From JAUSIK01 sp964547875 (GTDB taxonomy: Archaea > Nanobdellota > Nanobdellia > Pacearchaeales > GW2011-AR1), in NCBI GenBank assembly GCA_964547875.1, contig CAZJPE010000006.1, positions 1 to 52,651 on the forward strand: a stretch of DNA of 52,651 nt, read 5' to 3'. Under the pieces are notes generated by a model. The model was not told where the DNA came from. It searched no databases and saw only the letters and a program-made list of their open reading frames with translations. The position numbers and the translations under genes were made by a program. Positions 48,613-52,651 of this stretch are shown piece after piece (position 1 is the stretch's first letter; every line of letters begins with the position of its first letter).

Positions 48613-49768
48613 ATTTAAATTTCCAGATGTAGGCGAAGGAATTGAAGAAGGCGAGATTGTAGAATGGGATGTTAAGGAAGGCGATAGTGTAAAGGCAGAC
48701 CAACTAATTGGAAAAGTTGAAACAGACAAGGCTGTTGTTGATATTCCATCTCCTAAATCAGGGCGAGTTTTGAAAATTCTTGTAAAGCCAGGACAGAAAG
48801 TTAAAGTCGGGCAAGTAATGATTATTATTGGAGAAAGGGGAGAGAAATATGTTCCTGGAAAAACAACTGAAACACCGAAAAAGGCATTTGGAGTTGTTGG
48901 CGAGTTAGAAGTTGCTCCTGAAGGTGAGGTTCTTGCAATGCCTCGCACGAGAAAAATAGCACATGAATTAGGAATAGATATCGGCAAGATAGGAGGATAT
49001 GTAAAAGAAGATGACTTGGGGAAAAAGCCATCTGGAGAATCAAAAAAGCCATTTGTGAAAAAGAAATATGACATGTATGGATATATTGATAGAGTTCCTT
49101 TAAAAGGAATAAGAAGAGCAACTGCGCAAAAGATGTCTGAATCTTGGCAAAATGTTCCTCATGTTACACATATGGATATAATCGTGATGGATGAATTAAT
49201 AAAATTACGAGAGGAGAGAAAAAAGATTGCTGAAAAGAAGAAAATAAAGCTAACTTTTCTGCCATTTATTATCAAAGCTGTAATTGAAGGATTTAAGCAG
49301 TATCCTATTTTTAATTCTTCGCTTGGAGAAGATGAGATTATTATTAAAAAATATTTCAACATAGGAATTGCAGTTGCGACAGACGATGGATTAATTGTGC
49401 CTGTTGTTAAAATAGCAGAAAAGAAGGATATTTTTCAATTAGCTAAGGAAATTGAGGAATTGGCTGATAAGGCGAAAAAAAGAAAGATTGATCTGGCAGA
49501 TATTCAGGGAGGAACATTTACAATTACAAATATTGGCTCCGCAGGCGGAAAATTTTTCACTCCTATTGTAAATTATCCTGAAAGCTCAATTCTTGGATTA
49601 GGGAGAATGGAAGATAAAGTATTTTATGAAAATGGCAAAGTTATTGTCAGAAAGGTTCTTCCTGTTTCGTTTTCGTTTGACCATAGAATCGCAGACGGGG
49701 CTCAAGCCGCGGGTTTTGTGAATTTGATAAAAAGTCTTTTAGAAAATACTAAGAAATTGAAGAGCTAG
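48602..49768 (+). CDS. pdhC: Dihydrolipoamide acyltransferase E2
   Basis: This 388-residue E2 has one lipoyl domain (KVETDKAVVDIP, K43), a peripheral-subunit-binding domain (PRTRKIAHELGIDIGKIGGY) and a catalytic domain ending SFSFDHRIADGAQAAGF (HRxxDG active site). It transfers the acetyl group to CoA. E3 (dihydrolipoamide dehydrogenase) is absent from the window. Confidence 0.95.
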   Translation: MPFEFKFPDVGEGIEEGEIVEWDVKEGDSVKADQLIGKVETDKAVVDIPSPKSGRVLKILVKPGQKVKVGQVMIIIGERGEKYVPGKTTETPKKAFGVVGELEVAPEGEVLAMPRTRKIAHELGIDIGKIGGYVKEDDLGKKPSGESKKPFVKKKYDMYGYIDRVPLKGIRRATAQKMSESWQNVPHVTHMDIIVMDELIKLREERKKIAEKKKIKLTFLPFIIKAVIEGFKQYPIFNSSLGEDEIIIKKYFNIGIAVATDDGLIVPVVKIAEKKDIFQLAKEIEELADKAKKRKIDLADIQGGTFTITNIGSAGGKFFTPIVNYPESSILGLGRMEDKVFYENGKVIVRKVLPVSFSFDHRIADGAQAAGFVNLIKSLLENTKKLKS

Positions 49769-49950
49769 AATCCTTCTTTTCCAAACTTTCTCAAGATATT
49801 TTTAATTTCGTCAATAGTTTTCTGCTGATATTTTTTATCTGACATTCTGACAAAACGAATTAATAATTCAATAAGCTCTTCTTTTGAGAATACCTTTAGC
49901 TTATTGCCATCAAGAATAAAATAAGACCTAAATCCTTTATATTTTAATTC
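49765..49950 (-). other. Open frame without start after 49944 gene (possible frameshifted C-terminus)
   Basis: After the stop of the 49944-50234 gene, another frame stays open for 61 codons to TAG 49765. It encodes coding-like sequence (GFRSYFILDGNKLKVF, then SKEELIELLIRFVRMSDKKY). The first ATG is late, at codon 36. A one-base shift near 49947-49951 would fuse it to the upstream protein. The frame overlaps the E2 stop by three bases. Confidence 0.35.
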
Positions 49951-50234
49951 TTAACCTTTGCCACTAAACAATCAATTTCATATGGACTATGTTTATTATC
50001 ACTCAATAATACTGTAATAGGAACTCTAGTTACTATTGCTGGCAGCTGTTTTGGGCTTAGAGATACCTTTCCTACATAGAATTTAACATCCCTATATTTA
50101 TCTTGTTCTTCCAGGGAGCGTAATCCTTCGACAGGCGAATCAAATTCCCTTCCAATCAAATATTCTCTGGCTGCATCCTGATAATTGCTTGGCAAATCGG
50201 AAAACCTATCAGTTGGCTCAAAAATGACTTTCAT
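49944..50234 (-). CDS. Hypothetical protein (96 aa), leaderless
   Basis: ATG 50234 is preferred to TTG 50282 because a TATA-like CTTTTTAAAG (about 50255-50265) lies about 25 bases upstream, giving a leaderless message. The protein opens MKVIFEPTDRFSDLPSNYQD and ends …HSPYEIDCLVAKVKN. No family is recognised. The reading frame may continue after a frameshift to 49765. Confidence 0.6.
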   Translation of the reverse strand: MKVIFEPTDRFSDLPSNYQDAAREYLIGREFDSPVEGLRSLEEQDKYRDVKFYVGKVSLSPKQLPAIVTRVPITVLLSDNKHSPYEIDCLVAKVKN

Positions 50235-50313
50235 TTGACTATAACGGAAGAATGCTTTAAAAAGCTTATTGAAGCAAAACAAATATATAGTATTATTCTA
50301 TCTAATAAATAAA

Positions 50314-51690
50314 ATGGGTGATTTAAAGAGCTTCTTTGAGCCAAAGACAATAGCTGTAATTGGTGCTTCAAGGAATCCAAGCAAGGTTGGCTATGTAATA
50401 TTTAAGAATATATTAGATGGGAACTTCAAAGGCGAGGTAATTCCTATTAATCCTAATACTCATAGCATATTGAATCACAAGGCTTATGATTCTATTTTAA
50501 ATATAGGAAAGGATATTGATTTGGCAATAATAGCTCTTCCTGCAAAATTTGTTTTGAATGCTGTAAGGCAGTGCAAAAAAAGTGGAATAAAAAGCCTTAT
50601 TATTATCAGTTCTGGCTTTTCAGAGATTGGAGAGACTAGATTAGAGAATGATTTGAGAAAATTTCTAAAAGACAATAAGATGAGGGCTATTGGAGTGAAT
50701 TGCTTGGGATTATATGATGCCTATAATAATCTGGATGCTATGTTTATTCCCAGATATAGAATGAGAAGGCCAGAACCAGGGGCAATTAGTTTCGTGTGCC
50801 AGAGCGGTGCAATAGGTGCTGCTATTTTAGATAAGGCGACAGAAGAGAAGCATAAATTTTCCAAATTTATCAGTTATGGAAATGCAACAGATATTGATGA
50901 ATCTGATTTATTAGATTATTTAGCTAATGACGTTAATACAAAGGTAATATGTCTTTATTTAGAGGGTATAAAAAACGGAGAGAAATTTTATAAAACAATT
51001 AAAAAGGTCTCTAAGATAAAACCTATTGTTGCCTTAAAAGGCGGCTTAACAAAAGAGGGAAGCCAGGCAGCATTATCCCATACAGGAGCTTTGGCAGGGG
51101 ATAAAGAAACTTATTTAGGGGTTTTCAAGCAGGCAGGCGTTATATGGGCTAATGGCTTGGAGGAGATGTTTAACATTGCTTCTTTAGTAGAAAAGGATAT
51201 TATTTTCGTTGGAGAGAAAACTCAAATTATTACTAATGGAGGAGGATATGGAATTATTGCAGTTGATAACATTGCCAATTCAAAAAATATAAAATTAGCA
51301 AAGCTCTCTTTTTCAAGCGCAAGAAAGCTACGGGCTGTTTTTCCAGAAAGAGTGAATATAGGAAATCCGTTAGATTTGGGAGGAGATGCTACAACTGAAA
51401 GATATAAAATCGCATTGGAAAATTGCATAAATGATAAAAATATTGATTTAATACTGCTAATTATTCTTTATCAGACTCCTTTAATTACGACAGACATTGT
51501 AGATGTCATTTCAGAATATCATATGGAGAGTAGCAAACCAATAATTGTTATTTCTACAGGAGCAGAATTCACAAAAAATCTTTCTAAAGCTCTTGAAGAG
51601 CGAGGATTGTGCACTTTCAGCTATCCAGAAGATGCGATTGCTGTAATTGATAAATTGATTTGGTATCAAAGAAAGAGGAAGACGATTTGA
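50314..51690 (+). CDS. acdA: Acetyl-CoA synthetase (ADP-forming), alpha subunit
   Basis: This 458-residue subunit has a CoA-binding fold (IAVIGASRNPSKVGYVIFKN) and two succinyl-CoA-ligase-like domains. The phosphohistidine motif is ALSHTGALAG. With AcdB (44324-44953) it forms ATP from acetyl-CoA. An upstream in-frame ATG or TTG (from 50269) is disfavoured; ATG 50314 (MGDLKSFFEPK) matches the family. Confidence 0.95.
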   Translation: MGDLKSFFEPKTIAVIGASRNPSKVGYVIFKNILDGNFKGEVIPINPNTHSILNHKAYDSILNIGKDIDLAIIALPAKFVLNAVRQCKKSGIKSLIIISSGFSEIGETRLENDLRKFLKDNKMRAIGVNCLGLYDAYNNLDAMFIPRYRMRRPEPGAISFVCQSGAIGAAILDKATEEKHKFSKFISYGNATDIDESDLLDYLANDVNTKVICLYLEGIKNGEKFYKTIKKVSKIKPIVALKGGLTKEGSQAALSHTGALAGDKETYLGVFKQAGVIWANGLEEMFNIASLVEKDIIFVGEKTQIITNGGGYGIIAVDNIANSKNIKLAKLSFSSARKLRAVFPERVNIGNPLDLGGDATTERYKIALENCINDKNIDLILLIILYQTPLITTDIVDVISEYHMESSKPIIVISTGAEFTKNLSKALEERGLCTFSYPEDAIAVIDKLIWYQRKRKTI

Positions 51691-51754
51691 TTCAATAGAT
51701 TGCCTGCCTTTTTGCTTCTTTTTAGAAAAAAAAGAAGATTATTTTGTATCTATC

Positions 51755-52096
51755 TTATTCTATTTTTTCTTTTTTTCTCTTCGTAGTTGCACTATGAATC
51801 AAATAAAGCAAATAAAGCCCGGTAGCAAACGATCCCATATTCACAAGACTCCAAAAAGATCCCAACATGGCTGCATAATGCTCTGAATCTCTTTCAGCAG
51901 TTTCTAGATTAGAGTTAATTTCTGTTGGATTTGCTTCAAGATAGTCTTTTTTATGTTGGTAATAACGAATTATTTCGTAGGGCATTAAGATATTAGAAAA
52001 CGCTGAAAATGCTATAAACCCCAATCCTACCAATATCTTACGTGTACGCTTCTTTTCAAAGACCTTTGCTTCTAAATCGTCTGTTTTTTTATTCAT
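51755..52096 (-). CDS. Two-helix membrane orphan (113 aa)
   Basis: Helices are predicted at about 21-40 (ILVGLGFIAFSAFSNILM) and 79-99 (FWSLVNMGSFATGLYLLYLI). A charged linker joins them and basic ends flank them. It is paired with the next gene on the same strand, 29 bases apart. No family is recognised. Confidence 0.6.
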   Translation of the reverse strand: MNKKTDDLEAKVFEKKRTRKILVGLGFIAFSAFSNILMPYEIIRYYQHKKDYLEANPTEINSNLETAERDSEHYAAMLGSFWSLVNMGSFATGLYLLYLIHSATTKRKKEKIE

Positions 52097-52125
52097 TTTT
52101 ATTTGCCTCGCTTCTTTGTATCATA

Positions 52126-52470
52126 TTAGTAGAGAGCAATTACTGCCGATAAACCGCTTACAATCAAAGTGCCAATTCCAATCCGTTCTTGTTCTAATTT
52201 TTTATTAACAAAATACTTTAGTTCTCCCCCACGTAATTTTTTCTCTAGCAATTCACGGCTGACATTTCTAGTAGCTTCTCCACGTTCATACATTATGTCT
52301 ACTCTTTGATTAATTGTGTTACCAAGTTCAACAGCATTCGAAACAACATGATATACTCCACTTAATGCTTCAACTATGCTAATTGTAGCAATTGCTGTAC
52401 AAATAGGTTTTCTATATCTGTTAAATAATGATTCTCTTGTTAAGTTCTCTAAATCCTTGGATTCTATCAT
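52126..52470 (-). CDS. Membrane-associated orphan (114 aa)
   Basis: It has a hydrophobic segment near residues 22-45 (ICTAIATISIVEALSGVYHVV) and a second at the very C-terminus (GIGTLIVSGLSAVIALY), with a charged helix between them. It probably forms a two-gene unit with 51755-52096. No family is recognised. Confidence 0.6.
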   Translation of the reverse strand: MIESKDLENLTRESLFNRYRKPICTAIATISIVEALSGVYHVVSNAVELGNTINQRVDIMYERGEATRNVSRELLEKKLRGGELKYFVNKKLEQERIGIGTLIVSGLSAVIALY

Positions 52471-52523
52471 TTTTTCCTTCCAATTTATTACTCTATAGTG
52501 GAATGATAGTTAAATTTAAATAT

Positions 52524-52548
52524 TAGTAGTCATAGCTTATGACTACTA
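52524..52548. promoter_or_regulatory. 11-bp inverted repeat over a start codon (putative operator)
   Basis: TAGTAGTCATA and TATGACTACTA are exact reverse complements separated by GCT. The repeat contains the ATG at 52539, and a TATA-like TAAATTTAAA (52511-52520) is just upstream. The layout matches the palindrome at 4752. Confidence 0.6.
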
Positions 52549-52610
52549 TGGTAACTGAAGAAAACTTAGTCAAATTAGGGTTCAACCAGAATGAAGCAAA
52601 GAAATCATAA
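52539..52610 (+). CDS. 23-aa leader or truncated HTH protein
   Basis: ATG 52539 to TAA 52610 encodes MTTMVTEENLVKLGFNQNEA and three more residues. LVKLGFNQNEAK resembles the opening of TrmB-type HTH proteins (…LKKLGLSEYEAKVYLALL), so this may be a truncated or frameshifted regulator. A strong terminator-like hairpin follows within ten bases. Confidence 0.4.
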   Translation: MTTMVTEENLVKLGFNQNEAKKS

Positions 52611-52619
52611 TAATTTCTT

Positions 52620-52648
52620 CAGTTCGAATACGAACTGTTTTGCTCTTT
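52620..52648 (+). terminator. Hairpin terminator or attenuator near the window edge
   Basis: CAGTTCG, loop AATA and CGAACTG (52620-52637) form a 7-bp stem followed by TTTTGCTCTTT. It comes ten bases after the short ORF, as a terminator or attenuator would. Confidence 0.6.
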
Positions 52649-52651
52649 CTA

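Noticed and set aside
1..52651. CRISPR array, rRNA genes, complete IS or prophage
   Set aside because: No regularly spaced direct repeats, rRNA signatures, full transposase, or phage structural genes were found.

Overview
The window is AT-rich archaeal DNA. Archaeal markers include a multi-subunit RNA polymerase (rpoH, rpoB, rpoA, rpoD, rpoF), the ribosomal operons S13-S4-S11-RpoD and L18e-L13-S9, eL21, EF-1 alpha, IleRS, XerA, intron-bearing tRNAs and AAAGATTTATATA-type promoters close to start codons. Many tiny genes, compact four-base gene overlaps and short family members suggest a small-genome, DPANN-like (for example Woesearchaeota/Pacearchaeota-like) organism. That placement is inference; no rRNA is present to confirm it.

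Layout. 1-4.7 kb: TPR-like protein, a stop-interrupted DUF2283-like gene, EF-1 alpha, SRPBCC protein, DUF1761 membrane protein, and a small element with 13-bp inverted repeats around a transposase-like fragment. 4.7-5.6 kb: RHH/UPF0175-PIN toxin-antitoxin pair with a palindrome over its start codon. 5.6-13.1 kb (minus): rpoH - orphan - rpoB - 50-aa orphan - fused rpoA. 13.1-20 kb: saccharopine-dehydrogenase-like protein, pilin-like vWA protein, RNase HII, two tRNAs, Fic protein, PCD, CBS protein, and a frameshifted caspase-like gene. 20-26.2 kb: IleRS, TrmB-type regulator, secreted protein, HicBA, tRNA-Leu, NYN nuclease. 26.2-30.2 kb (minus): eL21 - orphan - rpoF - DUF655 - S13 - S4 - S11 - orphan - rpoD. 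30.5-37.3 kb: a 1985-residue, Cys/Trp-rich surface protein overlapping a membrane-anchored DsbA-like gene. 37.3-39.2 kb: orphan - L18e - orphan - L13 - S9. 39.2-44.3 kb: XerA, intron-bearing tRNA-Leu, MntA-HepT, site-2-type protease, cupredoxin, DoxX-like protein, PfkB kinase. 44.3-51.7 kb: ADP-forming acetyl-CoA synthetase subunits flanking a pyruvate dehydrogenase operon (E1 alpha - LipB - E1 beta - membrane protein - E2). 51.7-52.65 kb: two membrane orphans and a short regulated leader at the edge.

How it fits together. The right part encodes pyruvate to acetyl-CoA (PDH with its own octanoyltransferase) and acetyl-CoA to acetate plus ATP (ACD). The centre encodes transcription and translation machinery, with small unrecognised genes repeatedly embedded inside otherwise canonical operons. 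The most distinctive locus is the giant cysteine-rich surface protein coupled to a DsbA-like oxidase. Three toxin-antitoxin-like pairs (RHH-PIN, HicBA, MntA-HepT) and a Fic protein are scattered between housekeeping operons. No CRISPR array, complete IS or prophage was seen.
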